14,666 nt of DNA from an uncultured Blautia sp. (GTDB lineage: Bacteria > Bacillota > Clostridia > Lachnospirales > Lachnospiraceae): assembly GCA_934424575.1 (NCBI GenBank), contig CAKRXU010000051.1, forward strand, positions 1 to 14,666, given 5' to 3'. Below are positions 5,073 through 12,333 of the stretch, piece by piece. The notes below the pieces were generated by a model. The model ran no database searches. It was given only the letters and a program-made list of their open reading frames with translations, and was not told the DNA's origin. Position 1 is the stretch's first letter. Every line of letters starts with the position of its first letter. A program made the translations under genes and the position numbers.

Positions 5073-6369
5073 ATTCCTCGTCCTCGTCTTCTCTCAAAAT
5101 ATACAGTCCCTGAATGATCGCCAGCATGAGGATCGTGCTCAGAAGAGAACTTCCTCCGTAACTTACCAGCGGAAGGGTAACACCTGTCATAGGGATAAAT
5201 TTGGTAGCACCACCGATCGTCAGGAATACCTGGAATGCATACTCTGTTCCAAGCCCCAGTGCGATCAGCTTATAAAAAGGATTGATGATACGCAGTGCGA
5301 TATTGACGATCATCAGGAAGAAACTCATGCATACCAGGATCAGGCAGATTGCAAAAATCCCTCCCAGTTCCTCGCAGATCGCACTGAAGATAAAGTCATT
5401 CTTGACAACCGGAATGGATTCCGGTGAACCCTGGCAGAGTCCCATACCGAACCAGCCGCCGGTCCCGATCGCAAACAGCGACTGTACGATCTGGTAGCCC
5501 TCGTTCTGGTAAACTGCCATCGGATCCTTCCATGCACTGACCCTCTGTCTGACATGGCCAAAGAGATGATAGGCAACCACTGCCGCACCGCTTCCTCCGG
5601 CAAGCCCAAGCCCCAGATATCCGACATTTCTGGTAGATACATAGACCATCACCAGATAAGTCACAAAAAAGATCACCGCACTTCCAAGGTCCGTAGAGAG
5701 AACCAGGATTCCCACATGGAGAGCTGCGATCACAGACACCTGTACCACAGCTTTAAAACTGGTATCCCTTGATAAAAATGATGCCATAAAAAATACAAAT
5801 GTGATCTTGATCGCCTCTGACGGCTGTACACCTAAGAGTGTCAGTTTTGCTCCGTAACTGGTTCTGGCCAGAAGAAATACTGCTGCCAGAAGTACGACAC
5901 CGATTCCTGCGTATACCCAGGTCAGCTTACGCAGGAAACGCATCTTCCGGATCATGACCGGTATCACAAGTGCAACTCCACTGGCACCTGCCGCAACAAG
6001 AAGCTGCTTGGTAGCCATCGTGATGTCAAGACGGCACAGCATGATAAATCCAACGCTCAGCAGCATGCACATATTATTCAGAAGCAGCAGCGATGCTTTT
6101 TTATACAAGACTCTGTACAGGATCTGGATCACTGCAAAAAAGATCTGCATTTCTACATAAAAACGTACCACCTTGTAATCAAATGTCTTGAGATAGATCA
6201 CAAGAAATGCAGTAAAATCGATGAAAAAGATCAGGATAAGCTGCTGACGCAGAAGCTCATTCCTCTCCTCTTCATCCGGCTGACGCACGGTATAAAAACA
6301 ATGAAACGTATAGACGATCATCAGCGTCAGGATGATGTATTTGGATAATTCTACTATTACATTGATCAT
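4996..6369 (-). CDS. SEDS-family peptidoglycan glycosyltransferase (FtsW/RodA type)
   Basis: A 457-residue polytopic membrane protein of the SEDS family, which polymerises lipid II into glycan strands. Marks seen: PSEAIKI (183-189), STDLGSA (225-231), WKDP (280-283, where D282 aligns with the essential Asp of RodA/FtsW), GYQIVQSLFAIGTGG (291-305), NDFIFSAICEELGG (324-337) and LPLVSYGGSSLL (399-410). It is somewhat longer than usual, with extra hydrophobic segments in the first 130 residues and a basic, charged C-terminal tail (about 425-457). That tail is encoded by DNA shared with the start of the PBP gene. The ATG at 6369 is 6 bases after the U32 stop, and its ribosome site (AGGGG) is weak and close. 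The pairing with the PBP is the standard SEDS-bPBP unit. Whether it serves division or elongation is undecided; zapA nearby favours division. Confidence 0.93.
   Translation of the reverse strand: MINVIVELSKYIILTLMIVYTFHCFYTVRQPDEEERNELLRQQLILIFFIDFTAFLVIYLKTFDYKVVRFYVEMQIFFAVIQILYRVLYKKASLLLLNNMCMLLSVGFIMLCRLDITMATKQLLVAAGASGVALVIPVMIRKMRFLRKLTWVYAGIGVVLLAAVFLLARTSYGAKLTLLGVQPSEAIKITFVFFMASFLSRDTSFKAVVQVSVIAALHVGILVLSTDLGSAVIFFVTYLVMVYVSTRNVGYLGLGLAGGSGAAVVAYHLFGHVRQRVSAWKDPMAVYQNEGYQIVQSLFAIGTGGWFGMGLCQGSPESIPVVKNDFIFSAICEELGGIFAICLILVCMSFFLMIVNIALRIINPFYKLIALGLGTEYAFQVFLTIGGATKFIPMTGVTLPLVSYGGSSLLSTILMLAIIQGLYILREDEDEEFEKRRKEALQRIRAREEIGERTRRI
5082..5085 (-). promoter_or_regulatory. Ribosome binding site that sets the TTG start of the PBP
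   Basis: On the minus strand, GAGG at 5085-5082 lies nine bases before TTG 5072-5070. A second GAGG at 5079-5076 is only three bases away and too close. In the PBP frame a TGA occurs nine codons upstream of the TTG, and no ATG or GTG follows until within the membrane helix. The site lies inside the coding region of the SEDS gene. Confidence 0.55.
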
Positions 6370-6375
6370 ATGCCC

Positions 6376-8565
6376 CTACTCGGCTCCTCTTTTAAAATGT
6401 CCTTTTGTAAAGTTCCTTTCGGCAGGTATACGGTTATGATAATATACCCCCAGAAATTCATCCAGAATCTGCTCTGTTTCCTTAGCGGTCTCCATAGTCA
6501 GAGAAATACGTAAGGACTGCATTCCAAGTGCAAGTACCTGCTTCGCTTCCTTAAGGAGACCATACGGCAGACTGTTATAGATTATATTATAGCAACGTTC
6601 TCTGCCTTTTGTAGTTCCTGTTTTCCATGGGTGACAGACACAGACTGCTGTAAATTCCTTGTCGTATCTGTCCTTCAGGACCATGCTGCCCTCGCACATA
6701 TCACAGGAAGCGATATTTTTGCGGACACACTGTGCTGACTGCATCAGTGGAATATATCCATATACGATAAGCTCACTGTTCCTGTTAGCCCTGTGGCGCA
6801 TTTCTGCTTCTTTCAGTTCCAGAGGTACCGTATTCTTAAGAATATCCTGTTTCTCCCAGAAATCGACAGCTTCGTTATTCCAGGTATACATCGTTGTATC
6901 CAGAACTGCATATTTCTCAAGGCACTGTCTTTTCAGCATTCCATAAGATTCCAGATTTCTCACAAGAAATCCCTTCATTCCCTCATCAAGCCACCTTAAA
7001 GCGGTCTCAAAGAAATACTCCGGTGCCTGCTCTCTGGTGATATAAGGAAGTGCAAGATACAGCTCTTTCTGGTTCTGAATGCCCCTGGCCATTGCCTGCT
7101 CCATAACAAAATACGGAAGATACAGTCCCTGGACTTCGTCTCTCTGCCATGCTGTCTCTGCCTGCTCCATCGTTTCGCAGGATACAAACATGCCTGGCAG
7201 ACTTCCATTCCTTCCGGCAGAATCCCCGTCCATTGCAGCAAATACAGGTCTGTCCGCTGCTTTCCGGTACATCGGTGCACAAAGTTCTTCTTCCAGCTCA
7301 GCCAGGGCATTTCGCCTCAGTTCATTGAGAAGTTTCACCGGGACAAAGATATTTCCATCCATCTGGATCTCCAGGGCTTCCCATTCGAACTCAGTATTTC
7401 CCAGTTTTTCCATCTGTTTGCGGATACGCTCTTCTGACATCGGATGTTCCTTGGCAAACTGGACTTCTCCATCAGAGACTACCACCTGCCTGTCCCCGCA
7501 GGAGACCTGCAGAATCGCCGGACTTTCCGGGTAAAGCATCAGGCTTCCGCTGATCTTCGCTTTGCATTTCCTAAGTTCTCCGGATGCACCGCTGGTCTTT
7601 TTCTCATTGGAAAACGCCATCATGGACGGACCGTTATGTTGCTTATAATATCCTGTACAGGAACCACCACGGTTAAAGATATCCAGAAGATATTTCCGGT
7701 CTTTGTCCGTCACCTGGTAATTTTGTCTGTTCTCTAACAATATGTCCAGATATTTTCGATACATACCTGTCACTCCGGCTGTATATCCCGGCTGTTTCAT
7801 TCTTCCCTCGATCTTGAGTGACATCACACCTGCATCTATGATCTCCGGCAGGATATCCAGTGTACAGATGTCCTTGAGACTCAGAGGGCACAGATCTTCT
7901 GTCTTCGGAAATTTCCTGTCCTCTCCCTTACGGACCTGATAAGGAAGTCTGCATGGCTGTGCACATCTTCCACGGTTGCCGCTCCTGCCGCCAAGGATAC
8001 TGCTCATCAGGCACTGCCCGGACAAGCTGTAGCACAAAGCTCCATGAACAAATGCCTCGATCTCGATGCCGCTCTCTCTGTGCATGGCAGCCAGTTCTTC
8101 AAGGCTTAATTCCCTGGCGGCTACCACTCGGGCCGCTCCCTGTTCTTCAAGGAATTTCATTCCCTCCGGTCCGGTGACTGCCATCTGCGTGCTGGCATGG
8201 ATATGCATCTTTGGAAAATTCCTGCGGATAAACTGAAAAACGCCAAGATCCTGGACGATCACTGCATCCAGTCCCGCCTCATATAATGGTTTCAGAGAAT
8301 TAAAAAGTTTCTCTCTGATCTCACGGTTCTTGAGAAGTGTATTTACCGTAAGGTATAATTTCCTGCCATGGATGTGCGCTGTCCGAATTGCATGGATCAG
8401 TTCTTCCTGTGTAAAATTCTGCGCGTAGGCTCTTGCGCCAAAATCTGGTCCGCCTACATAAACCGCATCTGCACCGGCTCCGATCGCGGCCTCGAATCCT
8501 TCATAGGAACCTGCCGGTGAAAGTAATTCTATTTCCTGTTTCTTCAAATGAGTTTTTCCTTTCAT
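6376..8565 (-). CDS. U32 family peptidase with DUF3656, RlhA-like RNA hydroxylation protein
   Basis: A 729-residue protein of the U32 family. The N-terminal part has the family motifs LLSPAGSYEGFEAAIGAGADAVY split around residues 14-36, and the cysteine signature C178-x6-C185-x15-C201-x3-C205 within CYSLSGQC and RGRCAQPC. The cysteines are thought to hold an Fe-S cluster in relatives such as UbiU. A middle region (about 380-500) resembles DUF3656, and a second barrel-like half follows. In E. coli this long form is RlhA, which hydroxylates C2501 of 23S rRNA using prephenate; shorter relatives (TrhP) act on tRNA. A similar role is inferred. ATG 8565 has a poor ribosome site. The TTG at 8547 (codon 7) has AAAGGA nine bases before it and may be the true start. 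It is co-directional with zapA and the SEDS gene. Confidence 0.88.
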   Translation of the reverse strand: MKGKTHLKKQEIELLSPAGSYEGFEAAIGAGADAVYVGGPDFGARAYAQNFTQEELIHAIRTAHIHGRKLYLTVNTLLKNREIREKLFNSLKPLYEAGLDAVIVQDLGVFQFIRRNFPKMHIHASTQMAVTGPEGMKFLEEQGAARVVAARELSLEELAAMHRESGIEIEAFVHGALCYSLSGQCLMSSILGGRSGNRGRCAQPCRLPYQVRKGEDRKFPKTEDLCPLSLKDICTLDILPEIIDAGVMSLKIEGRMKQPGYTAGVTGMYRKYLDILLENRQNYQVTDKDRKYLLDIFNRGGSCTGYYKQHNGPSMMAFSNEKKTSGASGELRKCKAKISGSLMLYPESPAILQVSCGDRQVVVSDGEVQFAKEHPMSEERIRKQMEKLGNTEFEWEALEIQMDGNIFVPVKLLNELRRNALAELEEELCAPMYRKAADRPVFAAMDGDSAGRNGSLPGMFVSCETMEQAETAWQRDEVQGLYLPYFVMEQAMARGIQNQKELYLALPYITREQAPEYFFETALRWLDEGMKGFLVRNLESYGMLKRQCLEKYAVLDTTMYTWNNEAVDFWEKQDILKNTVPLELKEAEMRHRANRNSELIVYGYIPLMQSAQCVRKNIASCDMCEGSMVLKDRYDKEFTAVCVCHPWKTGTTKGRERCYNIIYNSLPYGLLKEAKQVLALGMQSLRISLTMETAKETEQILDEFLGVYYHNRIPAERNFTKGHFKRGAE

Positions 8566-8618
8566 CTGATTCTCTGTAACAAATAAAGAGGACTACCGAA
8601 GCAATCCCCTCCCTACTC

Positions 8619-9026
8619 TTACTTAAGCAACTTATCTATCTCTTCTTCCAGTTCTTTGACCTTTCCTTCCAGAAGTTCCTTCTGGTGTCTGGCATCTGCT
8701 TCTTTTTTCTCAGATTCTTCGATCTTCATACGTAATGCGATCAGCTCATGCTTTAATTCATACATTTCCTGATCCTTCTGCTGAAGATCCTGCTCGAAGA
8801 TCTCTGCCTGCTTCTTTGCCTTAAAGTAATCATCTGTAACATTCAGGCTGAGCAGAGTGTGCTTTGTCTCCATTGGCTGGCGGGAATATCCCGGCATTTC
8901 ACTCAGTTCAGACATTTTGCTATTTATATATGATGCCACTTTCTGAAAGTACTCTTCAGATTCGTAACCACCCAGAGTCATGATCTTTCCTCCGATGACT
9001 ACCTGTGCCGTGTTTTTGACTGCCAT
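8619..9026 (-). CDS. zapA: Cell division protein ZapA
   Basis: A 135-residue protein. The N-terminal half (1-60) carries the ZapA fold with VVIGGKIMTLGGYESEEY and VASYINSKMSEL. A Lys/Glu-rich coiled coil follows, from about 68 to the end (ELKHELIALRMKIEESEKKEA and onwards). ZapA binds FtsZ filaments and promotes ring assembly at mid-cell. The ATG at 9026 is preceded by GGGAGG six bases upstream. Its promoter is at 9135-9163, giving a leader of about 100 bases. It heads the run zapA, U32, SEDS, PBP, all co-directional with a 53-base gap to U32. No terminator is visible in that gap, so one transcript is likely. Confidence 0.92.
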   Translation of the reverse strand: MAVKNTAQVVIGGKIMTLGGYESEEYFQKVASYINSKMSELSEMPGYSRQPMETKHTLLSLNVTDDYFKAKKQAEIFEQDLQQKDQEMYELKHELIALRMKIEESEKKEADARHQKELLEGKVKELEEEIDKLLK

Positions 9027-9079
9027 AACAAGCCTCCCGTATCTTAAACTTTCATCCTTCTTCCATAACGGAAGCCGAC

Positions 9080-9097
9080 CAGATCCACTTGGATCTG
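9080..9097 (-). other. Perfect hairpin in the zapA leader
   Basis: CAGATCC (9080-9086) and GGATCTG (9091-9097) form a 7-bp stem with a 4-base loop, about 54 bases before the zapA ATG and within the predicted transcript. No T tract follows, so it is not an intrinsic terminator. The role is unknown; it may stabilise the RNA or bind a protein. Confidence 0.45.
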
Positions 9098-9134
9098 AGG
9101 CGTAGTAATACTCCTTACACCTTGTCTGTACTCC

Positions 9135-9163
9135 ATTATAATCGAATTTTGTAAAAATGTATA
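9135..9163 (-). promoter_or_regulatory. Sigma-A type promoter of the zapA operon
   Basis: On the minus strand, the -35 box is TATACA (9163-9158, 4 of 6 consensus) and the -10 box is a perfect TATAAT (9140-9135), with a 17-base spacer. It begins just after the ruvB stop (9171-9173). The AT-rich inverted repeat GTAAAAAT/ATTTTTAC (9151-9174) surrounds the -35 and could act as a weak ruvB end signal. Confidence 0.75.
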
Positions 9164-9170
9164 GGAATTT

Positions 9171-10169
9171 TTACGAATTTCTTTCAATTCCGAGATGCTT
9201 ATAGGCAAGTGCGGACGCTGTACGGCCTCTCGGGGTCCTGTTGAGAAAGCCATTCTGCAGAAGATACGGCTCATAAACGTCCTCCAGAGTACCAGCATCT
9301 TCCCCGATCGCCGCTGCCAGCGTCTCCAATCCAACCGGACCTCCCTGGAAATTCACGATCAGTGTCTTGAGGATCCTCCGGTCGATCTTGTCCAGTCCAT
9401 ATTGATCTACTTCAAGAAGATCCAGTGCAAAAGAAGCTACATCATACGTGATCTTTCCATCGTATTTGACCTGTGCAAAATCACGGACTCTCTTGAGAAG
9501 GCGGTTCGCAAGACGCGGGGTTCCTCTGGAACGCTTGGCGATCTCTGCTGCTCCTCTGGTGTCGATCTCAACGCCAAGGACATCCGCTGAACGAAGGATG
9601 ATCGTCTGAAGCTCTTCCTTATTATAGAATTCCAGATGATGCATCACTCCAAAACGGTCACGAAGCGGTGCAGAAAGAAGTCCCGCCCTCGTTGTCGCTC
9701 CGACCAGAGTAAATTTCGGAAGATCAAGACGGATAGATCTCGCAGAAGCTCCCTTACCGATCATGATATCGATTGCAAAATCCTCCATCGCCGGGTAAAG
9801 TACCTCCTCTACCTGACGGTTCAGACGATGGATCTCATCCACAAAGAGGATATCACCCTCCTGAAGATTATTAAGGATTGCCGCCATCTCTCCCGGTTTC
9901 TCGATCGCCGGACCGGATGTTACCTTCATATGGGTTCCCATCTCATTGGCAATGATCCCGGATAAAGTAGTCTTGCCAAGTCCCGGAGGTCCATAAAACA
10001 GAACATGATCGAGGGCATCGTGTCTCTGCTTCGCGGCTTCTATATAGATCTTAAGTGTGTTTTTGGTTTTTTCCTGACCAATGTATTCATCGAGGGTCTG
10101 TGGGCGGAGGTTTCCCTCCAGAGGCAGATCCTCTTCTGTCACATCTGTTGTGATCATTCTTTTTTCCAT
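9171..10169 (-). CDS. ruvB: Holliday junction branch migration ATPase RuvB
   Basis: A 332-residue AAA+ ATPase of usual RuvB length. Walker A is GPPGLGKT (60-67) and Walker B ends in DEIH (111-114). Sensor and arginine-finger segments GATTRAGLLSAPLRDRFG follow, and the C-terminal winged helix contains NRTPRGRTASALAYKHLG. RuvB forms hexameric rings that pump DNA through Holliday junctions held by RuvA. The ATG at 10169 lies 16 bases after the ruvA stop, so the two are co-transcribed. No ruvC is seen beside them, as is normal in Firmicutes. Confidence 0.97.
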   Translation of the reverse strand: MEKRMITTDVTEEDLPLEGNLRPQTLDEYIGQEKTKNTLKIYIEAAKQRHDALDHVLFYGPPGLGKTTLSGIIANEMGTHMKVTSGPAIEKPGEMAAILNNLQEGDILFVDEIHRLNRQVEEVLYPAMEDFAIDIMIGKGASARSIRLDLPKFTLVGATTRAGLLSAPLRDRFGVMHHLEFYNKEELQTIILRSADVLGVEIDTRGAAEIAKRSRGTPRLANRLLKRVRDFAQVKYDGKITYDVASFALDLLEVDQYGLDKIDRRILKTLIVNFQGGPVGLETLAAAIGEDAGTLEDVYEPYLLQNGFLNRTPRGRTASALAYKHLGIERNS

Positions 10170-10185
10170 TTATATCATTACTCCA

Positions 10186-10797
10186 TTATAATTGTTTGAG
10201 GGCGGCTTTGAGAATTGCTTCTACATCACCAGGATCTACATCTGTAACTTTACGTACTGCCTTAAGTGCCTCTGAACTGCTGTATCCGAGTGCGGTCAGT
10301 GCCTCCACTGCCTCCTGGCGTCCATCATGGAAATCTGCGCCGGCAAAGACTGCTGCCTCCTGCTCATGTGCCAGTTTCTTCTCAAACGCATCTTCCAGCT
10401 TCAGTTTATCCTTCAGTTCAAGGATCAGCTTCTGGGCGGTCTTCTTACCGATTCCAGGTGCCTTGGAGAGAGTCTTGACATCATCAGAAAGCACTGCAAA
10501 CCGGAGTTCATCTGAAGTAAGTCCCGCCAGAACTCCCAGCGCTGCCTTCGGGCCGATCCCATTGACACCAAGAAGAAGCCGGAACATCTGAAGATCATCC
10601 TTATTCCAGAAACCATATAACTGCATGGCATCCTCTCGCACATGAAAATACGTATGGATCTTCACTTTCCCTTCCATACGGATTGCCTGTTCGATCGCTG
10701 TCCCCGTCATAAAAATCTCATATCCGATCCCACCTGTCTCTATGATCACAGAATTCTCCGTTGTATCTGCCACCTGGCCGCAAATGAATGAAATCAT
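10186..10797 (-). CDS. ruvA: Holliday junction DNA helicase subunit RuvA
   Basis: A 203-residue protein of RuvA length. The N-terminal OB fold (about 1-63) includes VHTYFHVREDA-like residues (KIHTYFHVREDAMQLYGF). Two helix-hairpin-helix motifs follow: GVNGIGP (77-83) and APGIGKK (113-119). After an acidic linker comes the small domain III (about 158-203, EAVEALTALGYS), which contacts RuvB. RuvA tetramers clamp the four-way junction. The ATG at 10797 has AGGAG ten bases upstream. The promoter lies at 10841-10869, just below the Rnf terminator. Confidence 0.96.
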   Translation of the reverse strand: MISFICGQVADTTENSVIIETGGIGYEIFMTGTAIEQAIRMEGKVKIHTYFHVREDAMQLYGFWNKDDLQMFRLLLGVNGIGPKAALGVLAGLTSDELRFAVLSDDVKTLSKAPGIGKKTAQKLILELKDKLKLEDAFEKKLAHEQEAAVFAGADFHDGRQEAVEALTALGYSSSEALKAVRKVTDVDPGDVEAILKAALKQL

Positions 10798-10840
10798 GCA
10801 AACTCTACTCCTGCTCTAATCAATTTTTTCCTGTTTTTCA

Positions 10841-10869
10841 ATCATAACATAACAACACACAAAAAGCAA
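10841..10869 (-). promoter_or_regulatory. Probable promoter of ruvAB
   Basis: On the minus strand, TATGAT (10846-10841) is one base from the -10 consensus. TTGCTT (10869-10864) is a weak -35, 17 bases upstream. The predicted start leaves a leader of about 35 bases before ruvA. No LexA (SOS) box was recognised here by eye. Confidence 0.55.
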
Positions 10870-10880
10870 ACATCTATTCG

Positions 10881-10926
10881 AAAAGATCCCGGTCGGAGAA
10901 GTCTTGCCTCTCGCGACCGGGATCTT
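10881..10926 (-). terminator. Terminator of the Rnf operon
   Basis: A 13-bp perfect stem, AAGATCCCGGTCG (10883-10895) with CGACCGGGATCTT (10914-10926). It is extended by GAGA/TCTC in the loop with one bulged base. On the minus strand the stem ends in CTTTTCG, so the T tract is short. It starts 20 bases after the rnfB stop and separates rnf from ruvAB. Confidence 0.82.
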
Positions 10927-10945
10927 ATTCATATGATATGGGGTT

Positions 10946-11737
10946 TTAGAGAATAACTTTTCTCGGGCATGCTTCTTTACATGCACCGCAGTTTGTACAT
11001 TTGTCGTAATCAATGTGTGCACAGAAGTCTGTCACAGTGATCGCACCGTTCGGACAGGTCTTCTCACACTTCTTACATCCGATGCATCCAAGTTCGCAGG
11101 CAGTTGTAACAGCCTTGCCTTTGGCATGGGAACTGCAGCCTACGAATGTTTTCTGCTCATATGGTGCAAGCTCGATCAGATGATGCGGGCATTTTGCGAT
11201 ACATTTACCGCAGGCTTTACATGCCTCACGGTCTACGACTGCAACACCGTTTACGATATGGATCGCATCAAACGGACAGGCTTTTACACAGCTTCCGAAT
11301 CCCATACATCCATAAGAACATGCTTTTGCGCCGCCGCCCGGGATGAATGCCATCATTTCACAGTCTTCTACGCCTGTGTAAGTATAGTTGTCTTTTGTCT
11401 TTTCACAGGTTCCTGTACATTTTACGAAAGCAGCCATACGTGTGCTCTCGACAACTTCCTGTCCCATGATACCTGCGATCACTTTTCCAACTGCTTCGCC
11501 GCCTACCGGACATGCATTGACCGGTGCTTCACCTTTGGCGATTGCTGCTGCCAGACCATCACAGCCCGGATATCCGCATCCACCACAGTTGTTTCCCGGA
11601 AGTGCTTCACGGACAGCAACTTCTTTCTCATCGACTTCTACCGCAAACTTCTTGCCGGCAACGCCGAGGAAGATTCCAATAAAGAGGCCCACTGCTGCAA
11701 CAACGACAGTTGCCACGATAATTGCATTAATATCCAT
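10946..11737 (-). CDS. rnfB: Rnf complex subunit B, multi-cluster ferredoxin-like protein
   Basis: A 263-residue protein. An N-terminal membrane helix (about 5-27) is followed by the Fe-S domain with C51, C54, C59 and C76 (NNCGGCGYPGC). Ferredoxin-type motifs follow: C140/C144/C150/C154, C173/C176/C179/C183, C218/C221/C224/C228 and C247/C250/C253/C257. Five [4Fe-4S] clusters are therefore visible. RnfB is the entry point for electrons from reduced ferredoxin. It is the last gene of the operon, 17 bases after the rnfA stop, with GAAGGAGG before its ATG. The protein ends straight after the last cluster (PRKVIL), without the longer tail of some acetogen versions. Confidence 0.95.
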   Translation of the reverse strand: MDINAIIVATVVVAAVGLFIGIFLGVAGKKFAVEVDEKEVAVREALPGNNCGGCGYPGCDGLAAAIAKGEAPVNACPVGGEAVGKVIAGIMGQEVVESTRMAAFVKCTGTCEKTKDNYTYTGVEDCEMMAFIPGGGAKACSYGCMGFGSCVKACPFDAIHIVNGVAVVDREACKACGKCIAKCPHHLIELAPYEQKTFVGCSSHAKGKAVTTACELGCIGCKKCEKTCPNGAITVTDFCAHIDYDKCTNCGACKEACPRKVIL

Positions 11738-11754
11738 AACCTACGCCTCCTTCG

Positions 11755-12333
11755 TTACTTGAGCAGTCCGGAAAATCCGAAGAATGCGATCGCCATCAGA
11801 CCTGCTGTAAGCAGTACTTTCGGGAAGCCCTGGAAAGATTCCGGAACATCGTTGTATTCAGTTTTTTCTCTGATACCAGCCATCAGGGTGATAGAGATTG
11901 TAAATCCGACTGCTGTTGCAAATCCGTTTACAGTTCCCTGAAGGATGTTGTAGCTTTTCTGTACGTTTGTCAGGGCAACACCAAGAACTGCACAGTTTGT
12001 TGTGATCAGAGGAAGGTATACACCGAGTGACTGATACAGTGCCGGCATACCTTTCTTGAGGAACATTTCAACAAACTGAACAAGTGCTGCGATGATGAGA
12101 ATAAATACAATCGTCTGTAAATATTCCATGCCTGTCGGTACCAGGATGAAGTTGTAGATCAGGCCTGTTACAAAGGAAGACAATGTGATAACGAAGATGA
12201 TCGCACCACCCATTCCTGCTGCCGTTTCGATTCTCTTGGATACACCGAAGAACGGACAGAGTCCGAGGAACTGGCTTAAGACTACGTTGTTGACGATCGC
12301 AGAGCTTACCAGGATCAGTAATAATTCTTTCAT
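11755..12333 (-). CDS. rnfA: Rnf complex subunit A, membrane protein
   Basis: A 192-residue protein with about six membrane helices. Family marks are NNVVLSQFLGLCPFFGVS (C26) and LPLITTNCAVLGVAL (C114). In Nqr/Rnf complexes the equivalent cysteines of subunits A and E bind a [2Fe-2S] cluster inside the membrane. The start is taken as ATG 12333, in line with family N-termini (MKELLLILVSSAIVNN) and with AGGAGG nine bases upstream. A TTG 21 bases earlier is in frame but lies in the ribosome-site region. The ATG overlaps the rnfE TGA by four bases (ATGA), so translation is probably coupled. Confidence 0.95.
   Translation of the reverse strand: MKELLLILVSSAIVNNVVLSQFLGLCPFFGVSKRIETAAGMGGAIIFVITLSSFVTGLIYNFILVPTGMEYLQTIVFILIIAALVQFVEMFLKKGMPALYQSLGVYLPLITTNCAVLGVALTNVQKSYNILQGTVNGFATAVGFTISITLMAGIREKTEYNDVPESFQGFPKVLLTAGLMAIAFFGFSGLLK

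Noticed and set aside
7079..7534. A 151-codon plus-strand frame opposite the U32 gene
   Set aside because: It is a shadow of the U32 coding frame, Ser-rich with no domain, and without promoter or ribosome site.
9044..9334. Minus-strand frame across the zapA leader and the ruvB 3' end
   Set aside because: It overlaps ruvB out of frame and spans the zapA promoter. The shorter version from the ATG at about 9136 would start upstream of the predicted transcript start.
10798..10870. A LexA/SOS operator upstream of ruvAB
   Set aside because: No GAAC-N4-GTTC type sequence is present in the promoter region as read by eye.
11015..11941. A 308-codon plus-strand open frame opposite rnfB and the end of rnfA
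   Set aside because: It is antisense to genes with firm family identity, its translation is rich in Cys, Ser and Thr with no recognisable fold, and it lacks a sensible ribosome site. It mirrors the codon pattern of rnfB.
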